A DNA stretch of 64,000 nucleotides, taken from the NCBI GenBank assembly GCA_963835825.1, contig CAWIGZ010000001.1, positions 1,054,001-1,118,000 of the forward strand. Reading direction: 5' to 3'. Below, one piece after another: positions 14,968 through 24,087 of the stretch. Position 1 is the stretch's first letter. Each line of letters opens with the position of its first letter. Source of the DNA: JADGRB01 sp963835825 (lineage in GTDB: Bacteria; Myxococcota_A; Polyangia; Fen-1088). The position numbers were made by a program, and so were the translations under genes. The notes under the pieces are model-generated. The model worked only from the letters and a program-made list of their open reading frames with translations, did no database searches and was not told the DNA's origin.

Positions 14968-16206
14968 TTGGACTCGGATTTGGACAGGGCAGATTCGTCC
15001 AGCCTCGGCGTCCCGGCCAGGGTCTCCGCGCCTTCCGGCGACGGTCCGCCGCAGGCTCAAAGAGCTCAACTAGAATCGCTCCCGACCTCCGGCGCGGCGC
15101 CGGCTCCCAAGCGCCGCCGCCTCGAGGCCGTCGACTGGCTGCGCGGGCTGGCCGTCCTCCTGATGATCCAGACGCACCTTTACGACTCCTGGTGCAACAA
15201 GGCGGCGAAGGCGACCGTGGCCTACTCCTGGACCCGGTTCATCGGGGGGATCCCGTCGCGCCTCTTCTTGCTGCTGGTGGGCGTGTCGATGGCGATCCGG
15301 TTCGAGAGCCAGCTCGCCGCCAAGGTCGACCGGGCGACCATGGTGCGCACGGCGGCCAAGCGTGGGCTCGAGGTGATCGCGCTCGGCTACCTGTTTCGCC
15401 TGCAGGAGTACGTCCTCGGCGGCTTCTGGGACTGGCACGATCTCTATCGCGTCGACATCCTCAACTGCATCGGCGCGTCGATGGTGGTGGGGGCCTTCAT
15501 CACCGCGCCCAGGCGGGGCCGGCCGGCGATCGTTCCGACGGTGCTGGCGGCGGTGGCGGTGATCGCGCTGGGGCCGATCGTCGGGCCCATGCACTTCCCC
15601 TCCTTCCTGCCGCGGCCGCTCACCTCGTACCTCGGCGGCGAGCGCCCGATGGCCTGGTTCCCGCTGTTCCCGTCGCTGGCCTGGCCGCTGGTGGGCGTCC
15701 TGGTCGGCCATTACTGGGTGCGGTCGAGCCGCGACGCGCGCAAGCAGGCGGTCGCCTTCGTCGTCACCGGCGTGGTGGGATTTCTCCTCATGCGGGTGGT
15801 GGGGATGATCCGCGCCTACAACCCGTACATCATTCGTTATCCGTCGGACCTGGTGCAGCAGATGGGGCCGGGGACCTTCTTCTACCGGCTGGGGCAGATC
15901 GGTCCGCTGGCGCTGCTGGCCTACCTGGTGACGCGGACCTTCCCCCGAAACTGGTTCTCGGTGATGCGGCTCTTCGGGCAGACGTCGCTGCTGGTCTACT
16001 GGGTTCACGTCGAGCTGGTCTACGGCCTCTTGCTTGGACGCCTGCACCACCGGCTGAGCATGGGGGGGGCCACCGTCGGCCTCATCCTGATGACGGCGGC
16101 GATGGCCGTGCTGAGCAAACTGCGGCTCAAGTACTGGCACGGCTGGCGAAGAATCTCGGCCCCCAACCCGGCGGGGAACTTGCCCGCGCCGCTCGGTCCT
16201 TTATAA
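14968..16206 (+). CDS. Heparan-glucosaminide acetyltransferase-like (DUF1624) membrane protein
   Basis: A polytopic inner-membrane protein of about 412 residues with roughly ten hydrophobic segments. The N-terminal motif RRRLEAVDWLRGLAVLLMIQ followed by a conserved His identifies the HGSNAT_cat/DUF1624 acyltransferase-like family, which moves acyl groups across membranes. No ATG or GTG lies near the conserved start; a TTG at 14968 behind purine-rich AGGCGGAG is the best candidate, with a second TTG four codons later. The substrate is not predictable. A PBP7-type peptidase gene follows after 11 bases. Confidence 0.75.
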   Translation: MDSDLDRADSSSLGVPARVSAPSGDGPPQAQRAQLESLPTSGAAPAPKRRRLEAVDWLRGLAVLLMIQTHLYDSWCNKAAKATVAYSWTRFIGGIPSRLFLLLVGVSMAIRFESQLAAKVDRATMVRTAAKRGLEVIALGYLFRLQEYVLGGFWDWHDLYRVDILNCIGASMVVGAFITAPRRGRPAIVPTVLAAVAVIALGPIVGPMHFPSFLPRPLTSYLGGERPMAWFPLFPSLAWPLVGVLVGHYWVRSSRDARKQAVAFVVTGVVGFLLMRVVGMIRAYNPYIIRYPSDLVQQMGPGTFFYRLGQIGPLALLAYLVTRTFPRNWFSVMRLFGQTSLLVYWVHVELVYGLLLGRLHHRLSMGGATVGLILMTAAMAVLSKLRLKYWHGWRRISAPNPAGNLPAPLGPL

Positions 16207-16217
16207 CTGTTGAGGTG

Positions 16218-17391
16218 ATGCGGCGCTTGCAACGGCCTGCCGGGAAATCCGCCTGCATGTTGGCCGCCGCGCTGACCGCTGCTCTTGCGGCCGAGCTCGT
16301 GAGCGGAGCTGCCTTTGCCCGGCATCGCCCGGTCAAGCGCCACAAGCACGTCGAGCGCGAGCGTCCGGTGGCCTCCACGCGCGGGGGCCTGCCCAACGTC
16401 CAGGCGCAAGCGGCGCTGGTGGTCGACGAAGGGGGACGCACCATCTTCGCCAAGAACGCCGACAAGGAGCGGCCGATCGCCTCGATCTCCAAGCTGGCGG
16501 CGACCCTGGTGGTGGCCGACAAGGGGGTCGAGCTCGAGGGGCTGTCGACGATCAACAAGGGCGACATCGAGGTGGCCAAGGGGGGGGCGCGCTCGCGGCT
16601 GTTCGAGGGGATGACCCTCTCCAACCGCGATCTCCTGCACTCGGCGCTGATGGGCTCGGACAACCGGGCCATCCCGGCGCTGGGGCGCGCGGTGAAGCTG
16701 ACCCCGGCGCAGCTGACCACGGCGATGAACGCCAAGGCGCGCGCGCTCGGCCTCAAGAACACGCGCTTCCACGAGCCGACGGGCCTGTCGACCGGGAACG
16801 TGTCGACCCCGCGCGAGATCATCACCATGCTGCGGGCGGTGATGGCCAACCAGATCCTGGCCCCCATCACCCGCCGCGCCGAGTACGACGCGCACCCGGT
16901 CGGCAAGCCGCCCATCCACTACAACAACACCAACCACCCGGCGGCCCGCGGCAACGTCCAGGTGCTGGGCGGCAAGACCGGCTACAACGACGAGGCCCGC
17001 TACTGTCTGGTGGTGGCGACCAAGATTGACGGCCGCACCTACTACATGGCCTTCCTGGGCGACGACGGGAAGATGACCCGCTTCGGCGACGTCGCGCGCG
17101 TCGCCGACTGGATCGTCAGCCATCCGCAGAAGCTGCCGCCGCCGCTCAAGCCGGCGCCGCCGGTGCCGTTCGCGCCGCCGGCCGAGCAAGAGCCCGTCGC
17201 CGCCGCCGCGCCGCGCCGCTCCGGCTGCGCTGCCGGTTCCGGTCGTCCCGCGCTCCGCGCAGGAGCCGATCGCCGCCGGCCCCACCACGCCGCCGCCGTC
17301 GCTGCCGGTCGACGTCGCCGCGCCGCCGTCCCCGGCTGCCGCGCCCCAGTCTCCGCTCGCCGCGACGCCGTCGGCGGTCGCGACGCCCTGA
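16218..17391 (+). CDS. pbpG: PBP7-type D-alanyl-D-alanine endopeptidase (S11), frameshift in tail
   Basis: Periplasmic peptidoglycan DD-endopeptidase/carboxypeptidase. After a signal sequence (ending near SGAAFA) the serine-peptidase motifs are all present: SISK (89-92), SDN in ALMGSDNRA, and KTG in LGGKTGYND. The catalytic domain is intact. In the Pro/Ala-rich tail a one-base shift near 17215, in a GCC/GCG run, sends the frame into Arg-rich sequence; the alternate frame continues Pro/Ala-rich (AALPVPVVPRSAQ) and stops at 17391, just before the convergent PHP gene. I annotate to that stop. Confidence 0.82.
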
Positions 17392-17406
17392 CGCGGCTGT
17401 CCGGGT

Positions 17407-18454
17407 TCACCGGGGGGCGACGCGGAGCGGTTGGGTCCAGGCCTTGTGGCCGGCGGCGTCGGTGACGACGGCGCGGAGGTAGCCCGCGCGCAGACGCGCC
17501 AGCGGGAAGCTGGCCGCGCGACCGTCCGAGGTGCCGACGATCCGGCCGCCGGTGCCGATGAAGGTGAAGTGGTGGCGGCCGGGCGAGCGGGGGTCGACCT
17601 CGACGGTGAGCGCGCGGGCGTCGTGCTCGACCCGGGCCAGCAGCACGCCGGTCGAGGCGTAGAAATCGCCGCGCGCCAGCGCGTCGCGGATCGTCGGTCG
17701 GGTCCTTGCGCGCCCGCACCATCACGAAGCCGAGGTCGCCGGGGAACACCGGCTCGCCGCGGGCCGCCACGGCGCGCGCGTCGAAGTAGTGGTGGGCGTC
17801 GTCGGTGGCGGTCCCGTAGATCGTCGCCCCCGCGGTCAGCGCCGCGTCCCAGATCGCCTCGGACGTCGGGCGTCCCTTCTCGTCGGGTGTGTCGTTGGAG
17901 TCCCACGATTGGTTGGCGATCTCCAGCAGCGTCAGGCCGTCACGCGCCAGCGCCGCGACCAGCGGCCCGTCCGCGCCGTAGTGGAAGTTGGGGTGGTTGA
18001 GCTGGGCCAGGCCGCCCAGGCGCCGGGCGGTCAGGATCGCTCGCCGGTAGATCTCGGCGCGGCTCGAGGACGCGGGCAATCCCCACGGAATCAGGCCGAG
18101 CACGGGCGGCGTCACGAAGAGCGCGTTGACGTGGAGGAGGCACCTGCGCCCGGGCGGCGGGGCCGGCGTGCAGCGGTTGCTGTTCTGGGTCAGCTCCACG
18201 CCGGGAATGACCAGCATCGACGACGTCGAGGGGGCGGTGGTGACGCGGTTGTGGTCGGTGAAGACGATGAAGTCGTAGCCGCGGGCGGCGTACCAGCGGA
18301 CGACGTCGCCGGGCGGGCGTGTCGCTGTCGCCCGAGCGGTTCGAGTGGAGATGGAGCTGGCCCTTGAGGTAACGGACGGGAGGTCCTGCGGCGCGGCCCG
18401 CCCGCTTCCAGCGTCGGCCGCCAGCAGCGCGGCCAGTACCAGCCAGACCGTCAT
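17407..18454 (-). CDS. Secreted PHP-domain metal-dependent phosphoesterase-like protein, frameshifted
   Basis: An exported protein (signal MTVWLVLAALLAADAGSG) with a PHP-type metal site: KGQLHLHSNRSGDSD, then DFIVFTDHNR, then LAQLNHPNFHYG. It probably hydrolyses a phosphoester, but the substrate is unknown. The reading is broken three times. A pair of compensating shifts near 18380 and 18315 puts the HLHS segment in another frame, and a third near 17700 moves the C-terminal beta domain (HHFTFIGTGGRIVG and on) to a frame ending at 17407. Joined, about 348 residues. Three lesions in one kilobase may mean real decay or sequence error. Confidence 0.62.
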
Positions 18455-18540
18455 CCCTCCGCAGGGTAGCACCGCCCGGGCGGGCCGAATCGAGCCGGGC
18501 GGGCGGTTTGCACCGGCCGGCGGTGCGGTAAGATCGGCGC

Positions 18541-19392
18541 ATGCTCACGCTCGGTGATGCGCGGTTGACCTCGCTCGAGGGCGGCAGCTTCCGGCTCGAC
18601 GGTGGCGCCATGCACGGGGTGGTGCCGAAGACGCTCTGGTCCAAGCTGGTCTCCTGCGACGCGCTCAACCGTTGCGCGTACAGCACGCGTTGCCTGCTGG
18701 TCGAGGTCGGTGGCCGGCGCCTCCTCATCGAGACCGGCAACGGCGACAAGTTCTCGCCCAAGCTGAAGGAGATCTACGGCATCGACCACGACCGCGCGAT
18801 TGGCGTGGCGTTGAAGGAGGTCGGTCTCGCGCCCGACGACATCGACACGGTGGTGATGACCCACCTTCACTTCGACCACAGCGGCGGGACGACGCGCCGG
18901 ACGGCCTCGGGCGGCGTCGAGCCGCTGTTTCGCCGGGCCCGCCACGTCGTGCAGCGGCGCGAGTGGCAAGACGCCACCCACCCGCACGAGCGCAACCGCG
19001 CCAGCTATCTACAAGAGAACGTCGGTCCGCTCGACGAGGCGGGGTTGCTCCAGCTCGTCGACGGCGAGACCGAGATCGCGCCCGGCGTGCGGGTCATCCC
19101 GACGCCCGGCCACACCGCCGGCCACCAGTCGATCCTCATCGGCTCGCCGGACGGACCGAAGGCGCTGTTCCTGGGGGACGCCGTGCCGACGGCCGTGCAC
19201 GTCCGACTGCCCTGGGTGATGGCCTACGATCTGGATCCGGCGCGCAACGTCGAGACCAAGCGATCGCTGTTCACGCGGGCGCTGGCCGAGGACTGGCTGC
19301 TGGTCTGGGGCCACGACCACGACCACGCCGCCGGCCGCCTCGGCGTCGACAAGGACGGCGCCTTCGTGGTCCGCGAGCTGGTCAGCATCTAG
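18541..19392 (+). CDS. Metallo-beta-lactamase-fold hydrolase (lactonase-like)
   Basis: A 283-residue cytoplasmic protein with the MBL zinc motif THLHFDHSGG, the second-site histidine in PTPGHTAGHQS and the metal-bridging Asp in LFLGDAVPT. The overall layout, with ETGNGDKFSP before the motif, is like the AttM/AhlD quorum-quenching lactonase group, but substrate cannot be assigned. A terminator-like double hairpin follows the stop. The gene has no close co-directional neighbours. Confidence 0.85.
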   Translation: MLTLGDARLTSLEGGSFRLDGGAMHGVVPKTLWSKLVSCDALNRCAYSTRCLLVEVGGRRLLIETGNGDKFSPKLKEIYGIDHDRAIGVALKEVGLAPDDIDTVVMTHLHFDHSGGTTRRTASGGVEPLFRRARHVVQRREWQDATHPHERNRASYLQENVGPLDEAGLLQLVDGETEIAPGVRVIPTPGHTAGHQSILIGSPDGPKALFLGDAVPTAVHVRLPWVMAYDLDPARNVETKRSLFTRALAEDWLLVWGHDHDHAAGRLGVDKDGAFVVRELVSI

Positions 19393-19395
19393 ATC

Positions 19396-19452
19396 GGAAC
19401 CCTCAAAGGGTTCCGCGCCTCCCGCGATGGGCTCAGGCCAGCGAAGCTGGCC
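19396..19452. terminator. Double hairpin between convergent genes; second copy of the palindromic element
   Basis: First stem GGAACCCT / AGGGTTCC, 8 bp around CAA. Second stem GGCCAGC / GCTGGCC, 7 bp around GAA. They lie between the MBL gene (plus) and thyX (minus) and could end transcription from both sides, though no T-run follows. The first stem and its CGCGCCTCCCGCGATGG tail match the element inside the HesA-like gene at 7607-7650. Confidence 0.6.
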
Positions 19453-19503
19453 TTCCCCCGACGCGATCGATCCGCAGTTGATCGGACGCCAACGCGGGGC
19501 GAG

Positions 19504-20499
19504 CTACTCGGTCGGCGGGCGCTCGCCGGAGGGGACCGCCTCGGCGAAGCGCTTGGCGAAGTGCTCGGCGGGGCGGGCGTCGGCGGGGTCGAGGTTGAAG
19601 TCGGGGACGGCCGCCGAGGGCGCCAGCTTGGCGAAGAGCTCGTCGATCTCGCGCTTGGAGAGGTTCCGCTCGCCGAGCGCAGCGCGATCGAGCCGGCCGC
19701 TCACGGACGCGAGGCCGTCGTTCTCCACCTTGACCAGCGCCCGCAGCGACTCGAGCTCGCCGCGCGAGACGTGCGTCCCGCAGACGTCGTAGTCGATCCA
19801 GGCCTCGTACGACAGCGGCGCGACCCGCTTGAGCATCCCGGCCATCACCCGACCGTACTCCTGGATCTCCCACTGCGCGTGCGCGTCCACGCGCAAGGTC
19901 AGGAAGTGCAGCAGGTTGTGCAGATCGATCTTCCAGTACCACTGGGTGTACGTCGACAGCGGCAGATCGATGCGGGCCAGCTCGCGCGCCACCTCGTTCC
20001 CGGTCAGCCAGGAGTAGGCCTCGGTGCTCTCGCGGCGGATCGACTCCCAGCGCCGGAGCGCCTCGGCGTGGACGCCGGCGTCGACCGCCTGTCCGCTGCG
20101 CCCCTGGTTGTTCTGGCGGCTCTGCGTCTGCAGCTGCGCGGCGTCCGGCGTGTAGAACAGCATCGGCATCAGCGAATAGCGCCCCGAGTATTCGTTCACG
20201 TTGGCCGTGCGATGGCGGATCCACTGCCGGGCGATGAACATGGGCATGCAGCAGTGGAACTTCAGCTCCACCATCTCGCTGGGCGTGGTGTGCTTGTGGC
20301 GCCGCAGGTAGCGCAAGAGCCCGCGCGTGGCGCTGCGCTGCCGCGTGCCGTAGCCGTAGCTGACGCGCGCCGCCCGCTCGACGCACTCGTCGGTCCCCAT
20401 GTAGTCGACCAGCGACACGAAGCCGTGATCGAGCACGGGAAAATAGAGCCCCAGGATCTCTTCCGCAGCCGGGCTGGTCGGTCGCTTGGTTTCCGTCAC
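19504..20499 (-). CDS. thyX: FAD-dependent thymidylate synthase
   Basis: Makes dTMP from dUMP using methylene-tetrahydrofolate, FAD and NADPH. The ThyX motif RHRTANVNEYSGRYS begins at residue 95, and the flavin/dUMP-binding TPSEMVELKFHC and WKIDLHNLLHFL segments are present. At 331 residues it belongs to the longer ThyX group rather than the 220-250 residue form. It replaces ThyA function in many Myxococcota-type bacteria. It reads alone, convergent with the MBL gene and divergent from doxX. Confidence 0.95.
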   Translation of the reverse strand: MTETKRPTSPAAEEILGLYFPVLDHGFVSLVDYMGTDECVERAARVSYGYGTRQRSATRGLLRYLRRHKHTTPSEMVELKFHCCMPMFIARQWIRHRTANVNEYSGRYSLMPMLFYTPDAAQLQTQSRQNNQGRSGQAVDAGVHAEALRRWESIRRESTEAYSWLTGNEVARELARIDLPLSTYTQWYWKIDLHNLLHFLTLRVDAHAQWEIQEYGRVMAGMLKRVAPLSYEAWIDYDVCGTHVSRGELESLRALVKVENDGLASVSGRLDRAALGERNLSKREIDELFAKLAPSAAVPDFNLDPADARPAEHFAKRFAEAVPSGERPPTE

Positions 20500-20588
20500 G
20501 GCGGGACGTTAACACCTGGGAGACGGCGCTTGCACCCAGACTCTTGCCGAAGACTTGCGGGCGCCGCGCGAGCCGCTAAGGTGGACGG

Positions 20589-21051
20589 ATGGGTGAGCGC
20601 GTTCCGCTCGGTTTTCTGGTCCCGCTGCGGCTCCTCTGCGGCCTGATCCTGCTCATCGAAGGGTGGGGGAAGCTGCAGCACGGCTGGCTGCACGGCACGC
20701 CGCTCCTCGTCACGCTCGACGGCTGGGCGGAGGCGCACAAGACCTACGCGTTCTTCGTCCCGGTGGTCCAGTCGGCGCGCGCGCACCCCAAGATCTTCGG
20801 CGCGCTCATCACCCTCGGCGAGCTGTCGATCGGGGTCTCGATGCTGCTCGGCCTGCTCACCCGGCTGTTCGCCTTTCTCGGCGCGCTGATGCTGTTTTCA
20901 TTCGCCTTCGGGGCAGGGCAGGGGCTGGCGCCTCCGGGCAACGCGCTCCTCATGGGGGCCATCTTCGTCATCTTCATGCTGGCGCCGCCGGGACGGGCGC
21001 TGGGCCTCGACGCCGGCGCTGCGGGCCCGGTTTCCGCGCTGGATGGCCTAG
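20589..21051 (+). CDS. DoxX-family membrane protein, frameshift near the end
   Basis: A four-helix inner-membrane protein of the DoxX family: LLCGLILLIEGWGKLQHG, then FGALITLGELSIGVSMLLGL, then GLAPPGNALLMG. Family functions vary (redox or oxidative stress roles in some bacteria) and are not predictable here. After GRALGLD a one-base shift near 21015 is needed to continue with ALRARFPRW and a stop at 21051, the usual DoxX ending. Without the shift the frame runs on into the next gene, which I read as artefactual fusion. Confidence 0.75.
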
Positions 21052-21113
21052 CGGCCACCGCTTCGGTCCGAGCCGGCGGCCGACTCGTCCTGGCGAGCGC
21101 TTATACTGAAAGT

Positions 21114-21333
21114 GTGAACCTGCAGCCCGGCTGGATCGTCGCGTCGCTGATCGTCTCGTCGGTCGGGTTCATCCTGCTGAATTACGGCCGCAAGTTCGCC
21201 CGCGTCCCCCAGATCGTCGTCGGGCTGGCGATGCTGATCTATCCGTACTTCATCCCCGGCGTCCTGGCGAACGTCGCTGGTGGCGGCCGGGCTCCTGGCG
21301 CTGCTCTGGGTCGCCGTCCGGTTCGGCTGGTAA
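21114..21333 (+). CDS. Small two-helix membrane protein, frameshifted
   Basis: A membrane protein of about 72 residues starting at GTG: VNLQPGWIVASLIVSSVGF, then GKF-type spacer NYGRKFARVPQ, then LAMLIYPYFIPGVLANV. It resembles small proteins often labelled amino-acid-transport-related in proteobacteria; no function is established. A one-base shift near 21280 restores AAGLLALLWVAVRFGW and the stop, the usual family ending. It follows doxX by 62 bases. Confidence 0.66.
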
Positions 21334-21372
21334 TCGCGCGGCGCGCTCTGTCCTCGGCGCGGGCGGGCGGCG

Positions 21373-23109
21373 TTACCGGCAGAAGACCAAGAAGCGGCTG
21401 GGACGTCCGGCGTCGGCGAAGCAGCGCCGCCAGCCGAGGAACATCAGCGGGCCATGGGCGTCGGAGGCGCCCGAGAGCTTGGTGCGATAACGCGGGAGAT
21501 CCTTGTCTGCCATGTCGATGAAGATCTTGCGGATGGGCCTGGGCGGCCCGTCCCAGCGCGGCTCGATCGACAGCGGCTCCGCCTCGGCGATCGCCGCCAG
21601 AATCTCCGGCGCCTCCTGGGCGTAGTTGTACGGCCATCGGGCGTCGGGATCGGGCGTCGGTTGATCCCAGGTCGAGTAGAGGCTGCTGTAAGGGAAGGCG
21701 TAGCGCTCGCCGGGTTCCAGGTGATGGGCGAACCAGGTCGACGTCTCGGCCCAGTCACCCGGGATGTCGAAGGCGCGGCGCGGGTTTGCCGTCAGACCTC
21801 GGCCGTAGGCGAGGAGCTTGATCCCGAGCAGGAACGCCAGGAACGCGATGGCGTAGCTCGGCCGCACCCGCGGCCAGACGTGCGTGACCAGGGCAGACGC
21901 CGCGAAGGGGACGTAGAGGACCACGAGGGGCAACACGAATCGGGTGGCGACGCCGCCCACCCCTTGTCCGCCCAGCGCGAAGGCGAGCAGCAGCCAGCCG
22001 GTGACGTGCAGTACGGCGACGACCTCGGTGCGGTGACCACCGCGATGTCGATCGGCAAGGCCGCGGGCAGCCAGCGCCACCACCGCCACGCCCGTGACGA
22101 TCCTGATGATCGCGGCGGGGATGCTGGGGGATAGCTGCGCCGGGGTCCCTGCGGTGAGCCCCAGTCCCGAGGTGTAGAAGAGCGAGCCCAGGGTCTGTCC
22201 CAGCCCCCGCACGACGCGCCAGGCGAGTCCGAAGACCGAGTGACGCTGGAGATACCAACCCAGTCCGATACGGTGCCAGTCCGGCGTGCGCATCAGCCGC
22301 CAGGTGTCCTGCCATGCGTCGAGCCAGATCGATCGATCGTTCATGTTGTGGAACGGATTGCCGCCGTAATCGATGACGTTCCTCCACAAGAGGAAGAAGG
22401 TCACCGCGACGAATCCTGCCAGCGCTGCGTACGGGCGCGGCGTCGCAAAGATCCGCAGGCCGTGGAGGGTGACGGCGGCGGTCATGAACCCGAGGAGCGC
22501 GAGGTGTGCGTTCCCCTTGGTCAGATAGGCGATGCCCACCAGCGCGCCGGCGCCGAGCCAGGAGGTGGTGCCGTGGTCGAGTGCGAAGGCAATCGCGCGC
22601 ACGGCAACGAGCAGCGCGCAGGCGTAAAGGACATCCGCCAGGATGCCGCTGGCGATCTCGTCGAGCGTCGGCATGAGCGCCAGCAGGAGGATGGAGGCGA
22701 CACCGGCGGCCGGACCGAAGGCCCGCGAGGTCAGCAGTCCCATTGTCGCCAACAGCAACAGCGCCGTGGCAAACGTGATGAGCTTGGCGTCGGCGAAGAA
22801 CTCCGGCCGATTGTGGGCGAACGCCTGCAGAATCAAGGCGAAGGCCGGGAACCGGTTGTCTTCGCGGCAGAGGCCATCGAGATGGCAGTGGACCACCTCG
22901 GGCAGCCCGCCCATCCGGTGGTAGTCGCGTGCCAGCGACAGGTAGGCGACCTCGTCGTAGCGGGGTTGACGCCGGAGGGCCCCCAAGCTCAACGTCTCGG
23001 CGGCGAAAGCGGCCACGGCCAGGACAACGAGCGCGATCACGAGGCCCCGGTGCGGCGTGGGCCGAGGCGACGAGGGAAACCGCGCGTCGATTCGAGCGAG
23101 GAGACTCAA
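21373..23109 (-). CDS. Membrane glycosyltransferase, GT39/ArnT-like
   Basis: A 578-residue polytopic protein with about eleven hydrophobic segments and a C-terminal soluble part. The first periplasmic loop has the acidic motif RYDEVAYLSLARDY, characteristic of lipid-linked-sugar glycosyltransferases of the PMT/ArnT/GT-C fold. The donor would be a polyprenyl-phosphate sugar, the acceptor an envelope glycan, lipid or protein; neither can be named. The gene is divergent from a GT2 gene that could supply a polyprenyl-phosphate sugar donor. Confidence 0.78.
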   Translation of the reverse strand: MSLLARIDARFPSSPRPTPHRGLVIALVVLAVAAFAAETLSLGALRRQPRYDEVAYLSLARDYHRMGGLPEVVHCHLDGLCREDNRFPAFALILQAFAHNRPEFFADAKLITFATALLLLATMGLLTSRAFGPAAGVASILLLALMPTLDEIASGILADVLYACALLVAVRAIAFALDHGTTSWLGAGALVGIAYLTKGNAHLALLGFMTAAVTLHGLRIFATPRPYAALAGFVAVTFFLLWRNVIDYGGNPFHNMNDRSIWLDAWQDTWRLMRTPDWHRIGLGWYLQRHSVFGLAWRVVRGLGQTLGSLFYTSGLGLTAGTPAQLSPSIPAAIIRIVTGVAVVALAARGLADRHRGGHRTEVVAVLHVTGWLLLAFALGGQGVGGVATRFVLPLVVLYVPFAASALVTHVWPRVRPSYAIAFLAFLLGIKLLAYGRGLTANPRRAFDIPGDWAETSTWFAHHLEPGERYAFPYSSLYSTWDQPTPDPDARWPYNYAQEAPEILAAIAEAEPLSIEPRWDGPPRPIRKIFIDMADKDLPRYRTKLSGASDAHGPLMFLGWRRCFADAGRPSRFLVFCR

Positions 23110-23252
23110 GAAGCGACCGACCGTACCACGGGGCCGGCCTTGGAAAACTCAATCGTTCATCCCTTGCCCCCACAGGGATCGCCGGCGGGACACTTCCCTT
23201 AGTCTACGGGGACCTCGTCCATCTCACGCCGAAGGGGAAGCGTCGCACCCAA

Positions 23253-23994
23253 GTGAAGCTGTCGATCATCGTCCCGGTGTTCAACGAAGCACGCACCATC
23301 GCCGAACTGCTGCAGGCGGTGAGGGCCGTCGATCTCGGCGGCCTCGGCCCCGAGCGGGAGATCCTGGTCGTGAGCGACGGCTCCACCGACGACAGTGCGG
23401 CGATCGCGAGCGCGCAGGCGGGGGTTGCGGTCCACGAATATCACCTCAACCGCGGCAAGGGCGCGGCCGTCCGCCAGGGCATCGCGCGGGCCAGCGGGGA
23501 CCTCATCCTGATCCAGGACGCCGACCTCGAGTACGACCCGCAGGATTACCTGGCGCTGTTGCCGCCGCTCTGCGACGGGCGTGCGCGCATCGTCTACGGA
23601 TCGCGGTTGCTCGGATACGAAAAGCAGTTCGGAAAGGGCACGGTCCGCCGCCACCCGGGGGCCTACCGCAGCGCCTATCTGGGCGGCCGCCTGATCACGC
23701 GAGTTCGCCAACCTGCTCTACGGCGCGCGCCTCACCGACGCGCCGACCTGTTACAAGTGCTTCCACGCGGACGTGCTCCGCGCGATCCCCATCGAGCACG
23801 ATCGATTCGACTGGGAAGGGGAGGTCACGGCCAAGATCCTGCGCAGCGGGATCGAGATCCTCGAGGTGCCGATCAGCTACCGGCCGCGCTCGTTCGCAGA
23901 AGGCAAGAAGATCGGGGTGCGCGACGGCCTGGCTGCGCTGTGGACGCTGGCGCGCTATCGAGGCTGGCGCCCACCAAGAGAGGAACGGCGATGA
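23253..23994 (+). CDS. GT2 family glycosyltransferase (polyprenyl-phosphate sugar synthase type), frameshifted
   Basis: A cytoplasmic GT-A enzyme of about 246 residues: LSIIVPVFNEARTIAELL at the start, VVSDGSTDDS for nucleotide binding, and the metal motif QDADLEYDP. This resembles dolichyl-phosphate mannose synthase-like proteins. After GGRLIT the frame is wrong; a one-base shift near 23700 continues with EFANLLYGARLTDAPTCYK and ends at 23994, giving the normal family C-terminus. The GTG start follows a GAAGGGGAAG stretch. It may feed the GT-C enzymes on either side. Confidence 0.8.
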
Positions 23995-24087
23995 CCGGCC
24001 TCTGACCGGCCGTGACGGGCGGCGCCGCATCGTCCGGGGCACGACGCGCTTGACCAACGGTCGGCGCGCGGTCTATCTCCTCTAGTC

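Noticed and set aside
20589..21521. DoxX fused to a second membrane protein and an Arg-rich tail
   Set aside because: Two one-base shifts restore the normal ends of two separate genes; fusion is an artefact of the frame breaks.
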